A stretch of DNA of 64,000 bases from assembly GCA_025517425.1 (NCBI GenBank), contig JAOPJY010000005.1:22388-86387 (forward strand), in the 5' to 3' direction. The notes beneath the pieces were generated by a model that saw only the letters and a list, made by a program, of their open reading frames with translations, searched no databases and had not been told where the DNA came from. Position 1 is the stretch's first letter. Each line of letters opens with the position of its first letter. The position numbers were made by a program, and so were the translations under genes. The DNA comes from Halobacteria archaeon AArc-dxtr1. Its GTDB lineage: Archaea > Halobacteriota > Halobacteria > Halobacteriales > Natrialbaceae. Below, piece after piece: positions 9,100-18,206 of this stretch.

Positions 9100-9648
9100 T
9101 CAGATATCATCGATAACCGAGAGTTCCCCTCGAAGGTGCTGTATCGATTTGTTGGCTTCGTTACGGTCAGAGGTTCCACCGATAATCACCTTTCCGCTGG
9201 CGAAGATCAGGAGAGTAACTTCGAATTGAGTAGGCCGATAAATGAGCCCTGGAAACTGCTCTGGTTCGTATTCTGTTTTTTCCAACCCCAGTGCAATCAC
9301 GAGGACCTCTAAGTTCACCTCACGGTCGAGATCTTCCATGAATACCGCTGTTGCCTGCTTGAACTCGCACTTGGGTATGTCCATCCCTATCTCTTGGAGA
9401 ACCTCTCGAAACTTCTCCGCAGCGGTATGAAGCAGTTCTTCTGTTGGAGCACCCCGGACTTGGAACGTCCCTGTTCTGTAGATTGTGTACGCTGGGCCGC
9501 CTTCTTTTAGCCGCACGGTGACCATTGCTGTCGTGTGGAAATTCGGTTCGACGGAGACGTCTAGATGGTTTTCGAGTTCAGTGACAAGGACTTCCAGATC
9601 TATCTCACGACCGAGCGAACCACTCCCCATTGTGCTCACTATTTCCAT
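9100..9648 (-). CDS. tbp: Divergent TATA-box-binding protein paralogue
   Basis: The 182 residues have the two-repeat saddle of archaeal TBP, the factor that binds TATA boxes and recruits TFB and RNA polymerase. The second repeat is well conserved (LGLEKTEYEPEQFPGLIYRP, then LLIFASGKVIIGG). The first repeat is diverged: the usual PGLVYR stirrup is replaced by MVTVRLKEGGPAYTIYRTG. That may alter DNA binding. It is transcribed towards hsdM, 55 bases away, and divergently from a second TBP gene. Chromosomal TBP sets the baseline in haloarchaea, and extra TBPs are known to act on subsets of promoters; a role on this element's own genes is inferred. Confidence 0.88.
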   Translation of the reverse strand: MEIVSTMGSGSLGREIDLEVLVTELENHLDVSVEPNFHTTAMVTVRLKEGGPAYTIYRTGTFQVRGAPTEELLHTAAEKFREVLQEIGMDIPKCEFKQATAVFMEDLDREVNLEVLVIALGLEKTEYEPEQFPGLIYRPTQFEVTLLIFASGKVIIGGTSDRNEANKSIQHLRGELSVIDDI

Positions 9649-9775
9649 TACACGCTCCCGTTGGTTGTCGATACATGCCAGCCGACACCGAATATAAATT
9701 CTCGTTCCCGACTCCGAAGAGCGGCTATCGGAAGGCTATAACTGAAGACGCCGAATTGTTCTCCATAGAGTGTCT

Positions 9776-10324
9776 ATGGTACAGATCGTCAACGTCGTCG
9801 CTTCTGGGTCGCTGAATGTGGAACTAGATCTGAAAGCAATTGCGACGGAGTTAGACGACGTTGTCGATTACGACCCAGACAAATATCCTGGTGCGTACTT
9901 CAGATTAGATGATGTTACATCACTTATCACTCTCTATCGGACAGGCAAGTACATCATTACTGGTGCAGATTCTGAGGATGACGCGTCAGTTATCCGTGCG
10001 AGATTTTTGGAGCTGCTTGCAGAGACGGGAATACTCGATACACCAGATGATGACTGGTTTTCACTCCAGAACTTCGTCTGCACTGCTGACCTCGACCGAT
10101 CGCTCAACCTGAATGCGCTCGCAATCGGCCTCGGTCTTGAACGGACTGAATACGAACCTGAGCAGTTCCCGGGCTTGATTTTCCGCCCACCCGATGCACC
10201 GTGTGTCGTATTGCTGTTCGCTTCCGGGAAAATCGTCCTCACTGGGTGTCCAGATCTTGAAACGGCCGAAACGACGTTTAAGAACGTGAAGTCACAGATC
10301 CGCAGCTTGTTTCCTTCCGAATAG
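9776..10324 (+). CDS. tbp: Divergent TATA-box-binding protein paralogue
   Basis: A 182-residue two-repeat TBP. The first repeat shows QIVNVVASGSLNVELDL, a YPGAYFRLDD stirrup and LYRTGKYIITGA. The second shows LGLERTEYEPEQFPGLIFRP and LLFASGKIVLTG. It is closer to the canonical form than its neighbour, though the first stirrup (PGAYFR for PGLVFR) is unusual. The ATG at 9776 (MVQIVNVVAS) fits the family better than the GTG two codons upstream. The 127-base divergent promoter region holds TATAA at about 9737 for this gene and an AT-rich box at about 9691 for the opposite one. The nearly identical second repeats suggest duplication. Confidence 0.88.
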   Translation: MVQIVNVVASGSLNVELDLKAIATELDDVVDYDPDKYPGAYFRLDDVTSLITLYRTGKYIITGADSEDDASVIRARFLELLAETGILDTPDDDWFSLQNFVCTADLDRSLNLNALAIGLGLERTEYEPEQFPGLIFRPPDAPCVVLLFASGKIVLTGCPDLETAETTFKNVKSQIRSLFPSE

Positions 10325-10413
10325 TCCCGATACATCTACACTGAGTCTTCACTTCTGAGGAATTTTTATGGCCCCTGATGGGTGCGGGACCAATAGTCCT
10401 GTAGATTTCAATA

Positions 10414-11040
10414 ATGGGACATAGAGCACTCATTGCGTACGAACGGCCGAATGGGAAGTACAACATTCATTACAGCCACAACGGTGGACTCCACTTACGA
10501 TTAAAGTGCGAACTCACGCCTGAAACACCCTTTGGAGAAGAATCGGGTTCAGATGACGTCCACGAATATTTTGCGGAACTACTAGATATGGAAAACGGAA
10601 CTAACCTTGACTCGAATCTGTCATTTGACAACCTCTCTCGAACTGCGGTAGAACTCGACCCACTCGCGTGCAACGTTCCCTTTGAGGATCTCCTGATGGC
10701 TCATCTTGACTTTCTACACTACGAAGCACTCTATGTTGTCAATCCAGACTTCGATATCTCTGCATACCGAACTCTATGGTTTGGACTCGAATACGACTGT
10801 GAATCAATCACCGAAAGTCAGAGCGTCGGCAATGGCGCGCTCCGAACAGTCCGTTGGCATGACGGCAAACCAATTAATGATGGCTACATTCAGGGCGAAT
10901 TCGGGGCGTTGAAATCGATTGTCGGTGACTTGATTGATCGTGATGTGTTCTCCGTTACAGAGGCTACAGAGTATATGACTGAAAAATTGGCTCAGTGGAC
11001 TGTCGAGCATGAAGATCTAATCTTTCAAATCCCCGAATAA
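10414..11040 (+). CDS. DUF6735-like haloarchaeal protein
   Basis: A 208-residue soluble protein beginning MGHRALIAYERPNGKYNIHY, which I associate with a haloarchaeal family of unknown function (DUF6735, from memory). The N-terminal Tyr/His-rich strand pattern (YERxxGxYxxHYSHxG) also occurs in the broken copy at 59955-60250, giving an internal check that the family is mobile here. No catalytic signature is apparent. It follows a TBP gene by 89 bases on the same strand and is convergent with the HEPN-like gene. Function unknown. Confidence 0.7.
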   Translation: MGHRALIAYERPNGKYNIHYSHNGGLHLRLKCELTPETPFGEESGSDDVHEYFAELLDMENGTNLDSNLSFDNLSRTAVELDPLACNVPFEDLLMAHLDFLHYEALYVVNPDFDISAYRTLWFGLEYDCESITESQSVGNGALRTVRWHDGKPINDGYIQGEFGALKSIVGDLIDRDVFSVTEATEYMTEKLAQWTVEHEDLIFQIPE

Positions 11041-11093
11041 CAATCCTTCCACCAGCGATCCTAATACGTTTCTATCGTCATGCGATGACTCAA

Positions 11094-12461
11094 TTAATCT
11101 GAGTATTGCTTGATCCGCTGTACGTCTTCAAACGAAGCCCGCTCTTTGCGCCACCGCCGAGCCCCTTCCAGTTCCTCGAGAGAATCCTCTAACTTAGAGT
11201 AGTCTTCTTTGTGACTAAATTCCTTCTGGTTTAAACTACCTGTCTCATGGAGTCCATAGTCTAACACACCAATAATCTCATTTTTTGTGTAATTATCTTC
11301 CCGTAATCCTAACATTTCATTGAGGGAGTGATATAACATCTGCCGAAGTAAAATAACGTCTCGATCATAGACTGGTGACTCAATCCCGCTATGGACGATA
11401 TCATTCCGTTTGTCAGCTAAACTCTCTAGAACAGACATCAGAATCGTGAGATTGAACGAGTCGTGGACTAGAGGAAGACTACGTTCGAGTGCATTTTTTG
11501 AGCTGTCACCGCGGTCGTGGAACGTAATCTCCTCAATACCACGCCAATAGTAGAGAAAAGCACTTTCGTTTCGTTCAGCCGTTAGCCCCGCTTGGAGTGC
11601 TCGGAACCCCCGACTTAACTCACCATCGCATGGTTCTCCGACTCCAGCGGGTGGAAACCGTCGAATTCGCTTGAAATCAGCATTAAATCCCCGTGGTAAC
11701 CTGAACCCTGTACTTGAGAGAGTAACTTGAGTCTCCTGGAAGGTATCATACTCTCCCTCTTTGAATAGTAGATACACTGGTGGGCGGCTGATCGCATCCG
11801 GTGGTGTCCGTGTAAGCGACCGCAATTCATCCATCGTATCCTTCTCTAATTGCCAATCTACGGCGGTGAAATTGAGTTTTCCGAGAATGATGTCTAAATC
11901 CCGTTGTAGCATTGAGTGAGCTAGCGCTGCCTCTCTTGCCTCTATTTCGAAGACGTAGAACGTGTGTTGTCGAGTACTGAGTACCGTCTCAGAATCTTCT
12001 TGGAGGATCTCTGGAACTGTGGATGTCGATTCGATGTCCGCGCTTTGAGCTGCCTCTACGGCAGTCTCCCACTTCTCACTCTTTATCTTTCGAATTATGG
12101 TTCTATTGGCTTCGATTGTTTCTGGCGGACTCTCACTACGCCCTGCACGCATATTCAGCGGAAAGAGAATCCGAAACTGGTATTGGTCACTCGAGTTGGA
12201 TAACCGTCCGAACTCGCGCTGAAAGGCAGCAAATTCGTCATCTTCGTATTGGGCCCGACTGAGAGCTTGATCTACGACGTCCGCAATGTGTCGTTCTTCG
12301 ACAGTCTCGTCTTGCTTCGGCGATTGTTTTTCAGCACAAATCCGTCGTACAAAGAGGGCGTATTCGTCAGCCCCGGTACTCACCATTGGCTCATCGTCTT
12401 CAGGTAATAACTCCACGGCCCGCTTTACGCAGTCTGAAAGAGAGAGTTCTTCAGCCCCCAT
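11094..12461 (-). CDS. HEPN-like protein coupled to the Eco57I-type methylase
   Basis: A 455-residue protein, unrecognised over most of its length. Near the C-terminus DKRNDIVHSG fits the RX4-6H motif of HEPN domains (Arg352, His357), set between predicted helices (LTILMSVLESLAD before, RQMLYHSLNEML after). HEPN domains are typically RNases or nucleotide transferases in toxin-antitoxin and abortive defence systems. The N-terminal half has no known motif. Its start overlaps the stop of the methylase (TGATG), so the two proteins are made together. It may be a partner or effector of the methylase, possibly an RNase released when modification fails; that is inference. Confidence 0.6.
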   Translation of the reverse strand: MGAEELSLSDCVKRAVELLPEDDEPMVSTGADEYALFVRRICAEKQSPKQDETVEERHIADVVDQALSRAQYEDDEFAAFQREFGRLSNSSDQYQFRILFPLNMRAGRSESPPETIEANRTIIRKIKSEKWETAVEAAQSADIESTSTVPEILQEDSETVLSTRQHTFYVFEIEAREAALAHSMLQRDLDIILGKLNFTAVDWQLEKDTMDELRSLTRTPPDAISRPPVYLLFKEGEYDTFQETQVTLSSTGFRLPRGFNADFKRIRRFPPAGVGEPCDGELSRGFRALQAGLTAERNESAFLYYWRGIEEITFHDRGDSSKNALERSLPLVHDSFNLTILMSVLESLADKRNDIVHSGIESPVYDRDVILLRQMLYHSLNEMLGLREDNYTKNEIIGVLDYGLHETGSLNQKEFSHKEDYSKLEDSLEELEGARRWRKERASFEDVQRIKQYSD

Positions 12462-15400
12462 CAGAAATCACCCCGGAACTGCTCGAATTGACGGATTACC
12501 GTATCAAAGTATTCTTCATCGAGGATGCGTGGGTTTCGTACTCGAGGTAGAGATTCAAGAACCGACCACACTGCCTCTGGATCTTCGAACCCATACGCGT
12601 GGAACACGACCGCATCAATACTTGCCTGTGCATCTGCCCGCGTTTCAACGTCCTCAATCACGTTGATATTGAGCTCAGCACGAACCGGCTGGAAGTGCTC
12701 TCCGTAGCAATTGAGCCGAGCAGCGGGCTTCCAAATGGCCTCTCCGATATCACTCTCGACAGGTGGTTTTGGCGCTTGGGATTCTGTAACTAGGTAATTC
12801 GAGAGGTGCGTCTCAATTTTTGATCGGAGTAGATAATCGAAGGGGGTGCTATTGAGTATTCCAAGTAAACAGAAGAGCTCCTTCAGATTGTACCGTGGCT
12901 CAAAGAGTGCTGGTTTCGTCGCAGCATCGGGTTGTGGCCCTGGGTCCTGCCAGGTGTATGGATGGACCGTGTGAATCGTGTTAACGTTGAGAACATTCGG
13001 TGGGAGGACGGCAGCAATTACTGTTCGCTCATTAGACGATGTCGCAATATCCCGATATGCAATTCGATACTCTTCATAAGGCATCGGGACATCTGTGACT
13101 GGAATCGTCTCTCCGTCCTCGAAAGTGATCATATCTCTGTCTCTGTTTACGGGATATCGTTGGGTCAGTCCTCGAATCTCTCGATTTCGAATTTTGCTTT
13201 TAGCGCTTGCTCGGTCATCCCCTTCGTTGACTCCCCAGTACTTCGGAGAATCAATGTCGAAATAGGTTGAATCGTATGTATATTGGTAGATATTTCGCCC
13301 TCGATAAACTGGATAATCACCCGGCTCTTCAAGCAGAGTCTCGCTCTGGCGCGTTTGGTGGATGCCTCGGGAAGGAGCGAACTCCCATCCATTTTCAGAG
13401 TCAAGGCGCTGATGCTGGACAATAGTCTCATACGCTTCAACATCGTCTTGTGTTTCTACTGGTGGAAATGCCAGTAGTGACGGTGAATATGCGTCGAGCA
13501 GATTTCGGGGCACTACCGGAAACGATGACTCCTCTTCAGAGAGGACCTTAAGAGAAGTTTGGCGGAACTTCGATCGAAATGCATCTGTTGTACCAGAATT
13601 ATTGAATTGAATTAGACCGAACTCATACCGTCTGTGGATATCTGGAAAAATCTCATGATTTTCAAACCCAATTATCTGCTGCAGTTCCTTCTCTTCAACG
13701 AGCGATCGACGAGTCGATTTAAAGGAATGCTCTCGGAATAGTGCCCCTGGAGTCAACATCGAAACAATTGCGGTTGGTGCCGCAATTTCCATTGCCCGTT
13801 CGATAAAGAGCCCGCTTAGATTCAGCTTCCGATTGCCTCCGAATTCATACGTGTGTTCGAAATATATTCGCTGCTGATCGATGCTCCCCCTTTCGCCTTC
13901 CGTTGAACCATCAAGTTCCTCTGTAATGCGCCCTGCAGACGAACTTCCCTGAGTACCACTATCAACTTCTTGAAGAGTCTGCCACGGTGGATTACTGATG
14001 ACTGCATCGAATCCCCCATCGGCCATGATATTAGGAAATCCGACCCACCAGTGAAACGGTGTTATTTCATCCGCTATCCGAACAGTATGAGATTCTTCTT
14101 CTAGGAAGGATGCAAACTGTTCTGAAAGTGCCTCTGTTAGTTCGTTGTTGAACTCAGTAGCTCTGTCTTTGATGCTGTTCCTTATTTCCGCTATATCTCC
14201 CCGAACAGCCTGCCGATATTCCCAAACTAGATCTCGATACTCTTCATCCAAGTTGGAGAACGTTGATAGATTAATCTGAGTGCTATCAGGCCGCCTATTT
14301 GGTCTATCTACAAATCCAATCAAGCTGTTCCCATTAAAGAAATTTAGCCCTGTATGGTATTCTATTGCACGAAGTTCGTGGAGTGGTTCGTCACTATCAC
14401 TGTCAAAAACGGATAGTTGCAGTCGAAACCGTGTTAGTTCGATAGCTTCCGGATTCAAATCAACTCCAAACAAATTTCGACGGGTCGCGAGTAGGCGGGT
14501 AAACTGTGCACGCTCACTAGCAGTATCGAATGCCGGTAATTCAGCCTGAGCGTCTATTTGGGCAAGAGATAGGTGTTGGAGGCATTCTGTGTAAACGTCC
14601 GATAGGTAGGCTTGTGCCTCTTGGATGAAGGAGCCACTGCCCACTGCTGGATCTATAATGCGAAACTTGGGTAGAACTTCAAAATACAACTGGTTGATAG
14701 CGTCCAGATGTGGATCCTGTTCAGAATCATCTGGATCCGATTCGAAGAGTTGATCGAGTGATTCATATTCTACATCCGCCTCTCGATTGAGGTTCTTAAG
14801 AAGTGAATCACGAAGTGTGTTAATGACGAGAGAATGTCGGAGCTGATCTGGGGTGTGATATGCTCCAGTATGTTGTTTATTAATAAAGCGCTCAAGCGCG
14901 TGTCCGATGACACGCGGTGTCACGCTTGTCGTATGCCGGATATCGTAAGAGCTGCCAACTTGCCAGTTCCAATCTGCCAAGAATTTGAGGATGTTAGAGA
15001 ACAACTTATTTGCTTCAGGAGTTGACGCTGGGGGCCTCACCTGATCGGCAGCTTCGCTAGGCGTCTCTTCGAAAAGGAAGGTTTGCAGATATGGACGTAG
15101 ATCACTACGAGCTCCTTCTGGAATATCGCCGTCAAAAAGGGGTGAGTAGAACTCCTCGTAAACATTTTGTCTTGCCACAGACGCTGGTCCCTGCTGTTGT
15201 TCCAGATAGGTCTCCGGTAATACGCCGGTGTGCTGGAGCAGGTAAAGATAGACGAGGCGATTGATGAGCCGTTGCCCGTAGCGACGACGCGCTTGCACAC
15301 TGACGTCGGGGTCTGCGTCAATTGCTTCAGCTACGGTATCTACCAGCTCTTGATAACGGGCTGCAAAACTCTCAATAATATATTCATCATCAAACATTTC

Positions 15401-15817
15401 GGAAAGAGAGCTAGAGTCATAGCCATCGATTTGGTTTAATCGCTCTACCAGCCGTCGAGATGTTCTAGCTTCTGTATCCAAATCCGATTTCTCAAATCCA
15501 AGGTGAACTATTGTGGTCTGACCGAGCCCTGTTGTGGCGACTGGTTTTGAGTATAGGTCAAATCTTCCAGTATTCCATGTGGCCACTACAATGAGATCAA
15601 ACTGCTCAGTGAGGTCGTCTATCGAGAGTACTGATTCGGGTGATTGACTCTCCTCAACACCCATAATGCAAGCTGTGGCGTCTCCGGTAAACGCAAGTTC
15701 AACCTTCTCGTCGGAGCGATCGACTAGCTCCAATCCACGGCCAACTAATGAATCTGCAATCGCATCTAGTGAATTCCAGGCCCGAATATCTGCTGCTGAA
15801 ATCTGTTCCGTAACCAC
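12461..15817 (-). CDS. Eco57I-type methyltransferase/restriction protein (type IIG or PglX-like)
   Basis: An 1118-residue N6-adenine methyltransferase with SAM motif DPAVGSGSF (389-397), FGVDLNPEAIELTRFRL (450-466) and catalytic NPPW (609-612). The N-terminal 390 residues are mostly helical and include RRRYGQRLINRLVYLYLLQ. The C-terminal half resembles target-recognition regions of Eco57I/PglX proteins. No clear PD-(D/E)XK nuclease was seen in the N-terminus, so cutting may come from elsewhere or be absent. The other BREX genes (pglZ, brxC, brxL) are absent, so BREX is not supported. The gene is followed directly by the HEPN-like gene, which overlaps its stop. Confidence 0.8.
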   Translation of the reverse strand: MVTEQISAADIRAWNSLDAIADSLVGRGLELVDRSDEKVELAFTGDATACIMGVEESQSPESVLSIDDLTEQFDLIVVATWNTGRFDLYSKPVATTGLGQTTIVHLGFEKSDLDTEARTSRRLVERLNQIDGYDSSSLSEMFDDEYIIESFAARYQELVDTVAEAIDADPDVSVQARRRYGQRLINRLVYLYLLQHTGVLPETYLEQQQGPASVARQNVYEEFYSPLFDGDIPEGARSDLRPYLQTFLFEETPSEAADQVRPPASTPEANKLFSNILKFLADWNWQVGSSYDIRHTTSVTPRVIGHALERFINKQHTGAYHTPDQLRHSLVINTLRDSLLKNLNREADVEYESLDQLFESDPDDSEQDPHLDAINQLYFEVLPKFRIIDPAVGSGSFIQEAQAYLSDVYTECLQHLSLAQIDAQAELPAFDTASERAQFTRLLATRRNLFGVDLNPEAIELTRFRLQLSVFDSDSDEPLHELRAIEYHTGLNFFNGNSLIGFVDRPNRRPDSTQINLSTFSNLDEEYRDLVWEYRQAVRGDIAEIRNSIKDRATEFNNELTEALSEQFASFLEEESHTVRIADEITPFHWWVGFPNIMADGGFDAVISNPPWQTLQEVDSGTQGSSSAGRITEELDGSTEGERGSIDQQRIYFEHTYEFGGNRKLNLSGLFIERAMEIAAPTAIVSMLTPGALFREHSFKSTRRSLVEEKELQQIIGFENHEIFPDIHRRYEFGLIQFNNSGTTDAFRSKFRQTSLKVLSEEESSFPVVPRNLLDAYSPSLLAFPPVETQDDVEAYETIVQHQRLDSENGWEFAPSRGIHQTRQSETLLEEPGDYPVYRGRNIYQYTYDSTYFDIDSPKYWGVNEGDDRASAKSKIRNREIRGLTQRYPVNRDRDMITFEDGETIPVTDVPMPYEEYRIAYRDIATSSNERTVIAAVLPPNVLNVNTIHTVHPYTWQDPGPQPDAATKPALFEPRYNLKELFCLLGILNSTPFDYLLRSKIETHLSNYLVTESQAPKPPVESDIGEAIWKPAARLNCYGEHFQPVRAELNINVIEDVETRADAQASIDAVVFHAYGFEDPEAVWSVLESLPRVRNPRILDEEYFDTVIRQFEQFRGDF

Positions 15818-16121
15818 GATATCTGACTATTACGGCCGATTGGTATCAAATTTCCGCCAACCTCCGATTCTTACACATTCTAAATTGGATGCTAGCTGGT
15901 GACAGTAAGAAGTTCTTATGATCGCCATTGGGTTACTGGGGGACAAGGAAATATTGGACTGCATCAAAGAGTTGGTTTAACATATGGCGTGAGCTCTTGG
16001 TGCCCTAGAACGGCGAGAACTGTATAACGAGGATTACATACTTTCCAGCCGAGTGTTCGTGATCGGCTTCTTGATCGCGGCTAGGAATTATGCCCTCGAA
16101 CTGTATGGTTCGCGGTAGAAA

Positions 16122-16161
16122 TTAACCAACAAAACAGATGACTTCACGAGATGTTGGTTAA
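16122..16161. repeat. TTAACCAAC inverted repeat, copy A
   Basis: TTAACCAAC (16122-16130) and GTTGGTTAA (16153-16161) are perfect 9-bp inverted arms with a 22-base spacer. The same arms with 23 or 24-base unrelated spacers recur at 27989, 47619 and 59914. Arm centres lie 31 bases apart, about three helical turns, which suits a protein dimer. No gene end abuts this copy. Confidence 0.9.
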
Positions 16162-16346
16162 TAGCTGCGCTGCCACCAGTTTATCGCCCAAAGCTCGTTT
16201 TCTCGCTACAAAGGAGTGTGAATCTCTCCAAACTGATCTCTTTTATGACCGCTAGAACGTATTTAGTGATCGCCTTTGGCCAGTTCCTTTAGTATTGATG
16301 AGTACGCCACTCCGATTGCTGAAACTCATGGCTGCACCCACTCGCT

Positions 16347-16572
16347 TTATCCATAATCGATGCCAATATCGAGGTCTTCGTACGTCCGGTTGAGCATAGC
16401 GAGTGGTGTACTAGTTTGCGCGCTGCGTCGTGCACGCGATCGCCTACTGACCGCGAGGCCATCGTCGTAGCGAACGTATCCTGCTTCTTCGAGCTTGTTG
16501 ACTGCCTACCTGACCGTTTCGTAGTGTGTACGGAGGTGCTGCGCGACGCAGCGGGTGGAGTCACCACTTCCG
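16347..16572 (-). pseudogene. Decayed winged-helix DNA-binding protein
   Basis: On the minus strand one frame reads STRCVAQHLRTHYETVR, an in-frame TAG, then AVNKLEEAGYVRYDDGL. This is a typical winged helix-turn-helix with recognition helix and wing. After a frameshift the end continues as TPLAMLNRTYEDLDIGIDYG and a stop at 16347. Both lesions inactivate it. It lies just upstream of the partition genes and may have been the element's own repressor. Confidence 0.6.
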
Positions 16573-16618
16573 AAAGCTGAGATTGACCAGTGGCATACCG
16601 GAACGTCGACTCGTTGGA

Positions 16619-16895
16619 CAGAAACGAACGCACCGAGAAAAATGAACAAAACGAATGAAACGAACACACCGGGAAACGAGTTTAGTGAATCTCACGGCTG
16701 ACTTGCTCTTCCTCACAAGAAACGAATGAAACGAGCGTAACGGCCGCATTGATTAAAACGAATGAGTTTCGTTCAGTGAGAATAACGAACGGTGGGATTT
16801 AACAGGGTGGTATTCCTTTCATCGAGCGAAACACTCGCACCGAACGCACCGACCATAACGAGCGAAACGAACAAAACGAACTCACCACAAGGCAC
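16619..16895. repeat. AACGAA-rich repeats upstream of the ParA gene
   Basis: Many short direct repeats of the type (A/G)AAACGAA(C/T) or AACGAACAAAACGAA occur here, for example near 16622, 16643, 16718, 16757 and 16855. Some are in inverted orientation (GTTTCGTT near 16767). Clusters of short repeats before a ParA gene are the usual form of a plasmid partition site. The same words reappear inside the partner gene at 17776-17890. Confidence 0.6.
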
Positions 16896-16902
16896 GAACG
16901 AT

Positions 16903-17721
16903 ATGAGCGACACGAACACTTCACGAATCACCGTAGCGAATCAGAAAGGTGGTGCGGGGAAAACAACGGACGTCATCCACACTGGCGGCGCACTTGCCGC
17001 GCGAGGACACGACGTACTCCTCGTCGATATCGACTATCACGGTGGACTTACATGCTCGCTTGGCTACAGCGATCTGTATTACAACACCGACCGAACCACG
17101 CTATTTGATGTGCTGGACTTCGATCAGATGGAGTCGGTGAACGACATCACCGTCGAGCACGAGGAATTCGATATTCTCCCCGCCAGTGAGAAGCTCGCTA
17201 ACAATAAGAACATCCAGACGTTGCTCGAAGCGCCCAAGAGTCGAGAGCGTCTAGGAATGACTCTCGACGAACTCGACAAGGACTACGACTACATCGTCGT
17301 CGACACTCCTCCGTCGCTCAATGTTCTCACCGATAATGCTCTCGTCGCGACGGGCAACGTTATCATCCCAGTACTCCCTGAGAAGCTCAACGCCAATAGT
17401 CTCCAGATTTTCGCGAAACAGCTCCAGTCCCTCGAACCAGCCTACGGAGACGTCAACCGCCTCGCGATCGTGTGCAACCGGGTCGAGCAGAACGCCGAAC
17501 ACCGGAGAACGATCGAGGAAATTGAATCTGCCTACTCGTTGCCTCTCTTCGAGATCCCGAAGCGGACCGACCTCTCACAATCGATTGGTGAAGGCGTGTC
17601 AATCTTCGGCTTCAGCAAGGAGAACAAGCGGGTCGAAGACGCCCGCTCGCTATTCAACGACATCGCTGACCTGCTTGACGAGACCTTTGAGAAAACCCCG
17701 CCGACGGAGGTTGAAGCATGA
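16903..17721 (+). CDS. parA: ParA-type partition ATPase
   Basis: A 272-residue MinD/ParA-family ATPase that moves plasmid copies apart by cycling on nucleoid DNA. The deviant Walker A is KGGAGKTT (residues 15-22) and Walker B is VVDTPPSL. The usual DxDPQG switch reads DIDYHGG here, a variation worth noting. The ATG at 16903 (MSDTNTSRITVANQ) is chosen because the upstream codons 16792-16902 are made of the repeat array and have no family counterpart. It overlaps the next gene by 4 bases (ATGA), forming a two-gene partition cassette with repeats upstream. Confidence 0.9.
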   Translation: MSDTNTSRITVANQKGGAGKTTDVIHTGGALAARGHDVLLVDIDYHGGLTCSLGYSDLYYNTDRTTLFDVLDFDQMESVNDITVEHEEFDILPASEKLANNKNIQTLLEAPKSRERLGMTLDELDKDYDYIVVDTPPSLNVLTDNALVATGNVIIPVLPEKLNANSLQIFAKQLQSLEPAYGDVNRLAIVCNRVEQNAEHRRTIEEIESAYSLPLFEIPKRTDLSQSIGEGVSIFGFSKENKRVEDARSLFNDIADLLDETFEKTPPTEVEA

Positions 17722-18119
17722 GCGATGATTGGGGAAGCGCCTCGGGTATCGAGGGTAACTACGATGACGACGAGGAGGCGGAGGAAACGAACGAGACGAG
17801 CGAAGTGACCAAGACGACTGAAACCGGTTCATCGACTGTAACACAGGAAACGAGTTCACCGAACAAAACGAAGGAAACGAACAAAACGAACATTAAAGAT
17901 GAGTGGAACGGCCGGACCATCTACATCCCGGATGGTATCCTCGACGACCTGGAGGACACGTACCTCGAATCCCAGCTAAAACTTCGGAAAGCAGGTCGTA
18001 ACGAATTCAAGAAGAACCGGCATTTTTACCCCCTACTCGTCCAGTTCGGCCTCGAAGCGCTCTCAGATGCCGACGCCGACGAAATCCAGGATCGGCTCTC
18101 CGACATCGCCGACGAGTAA
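17718..18119 (+). CDS. Small ParA partner, putative centromere-binding protein
   Basis: A 133-residue protein. Residues 1-65 are acidic and disordered with a Thr/Asn/Lys/Glu repeat (NKTKETNKTN), encoded by AACGAA-type DNA words like those upstream of the ParA gene. The C-terminal part is a compact helical domain (WNGRTIYIPDGILDDLEDTY, then GRNEFKKNRHFYPLLVQFGL) plausible as a small DNA-binding or dimerisation fold. The start overlaps the end of the ParA gene. By position it should play the ParB role, although it lacks the ParB family signature. Confidence 0.65.
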   Translation: MSDDWGSASGIEGNYDDDEEAEETNETSEVTKTTETGSSTVTQETSSPNKTKETNKTNIKDEWNGRTIYIPDGILDDLEDTYLESQLKLRKAGRNEFKKNRHFYPLLVQFGLEALSDADADEIQDRLSDIADE

Positions 18120-18206
18120 CTCTCGACAGACCGATGAACCACCCTGTTGCTGGCTCTCTCACTGACTGTACTGGGGACTGTTATCCAGTAAGGGAGCGAT
18201 AGAGTA

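Larger units (their letters stand above)
15818..16902. other. 1.1-kb non-coding stretch before the ParA gene
   Basis: No intact gene was found. The stretch holds an inverted repeat of the TTAACCAAC family (16122-16161), a decayed winged-helix gene on the minus strand (16347-16572) and the AACGAA-rich repeats leading into the ParA gene. The first 300 bases, 15818 to about 16120, show nothing recognisable beyond the likely promoter of the methylase. Confidence 0.6.

Noticed and set aside
12461..15817. BREX system built on the PglX-like methylase
   Set aside because: None of pglZ, brxA, brxB, brxC or brxL was found next to it. The only partner is the HEPN-like gene.
16289..16749. Minus-strand open frames rich in Phe, Ser, Val and Arg before the ParA gene
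   Set aside because: They are the complement of the AACGAA repeats (FVRFVHFS-type strings) and cut across the decayed winged-helix frame; they are not genes.
16903..18119. Replication origin with Orc/Cdc6 gene in the partition region
   Set aside because: No Cdc6/Orc-type ATPase or Rep protein was recognised in the window and no ORB-like repeat was seen near the partition genes.
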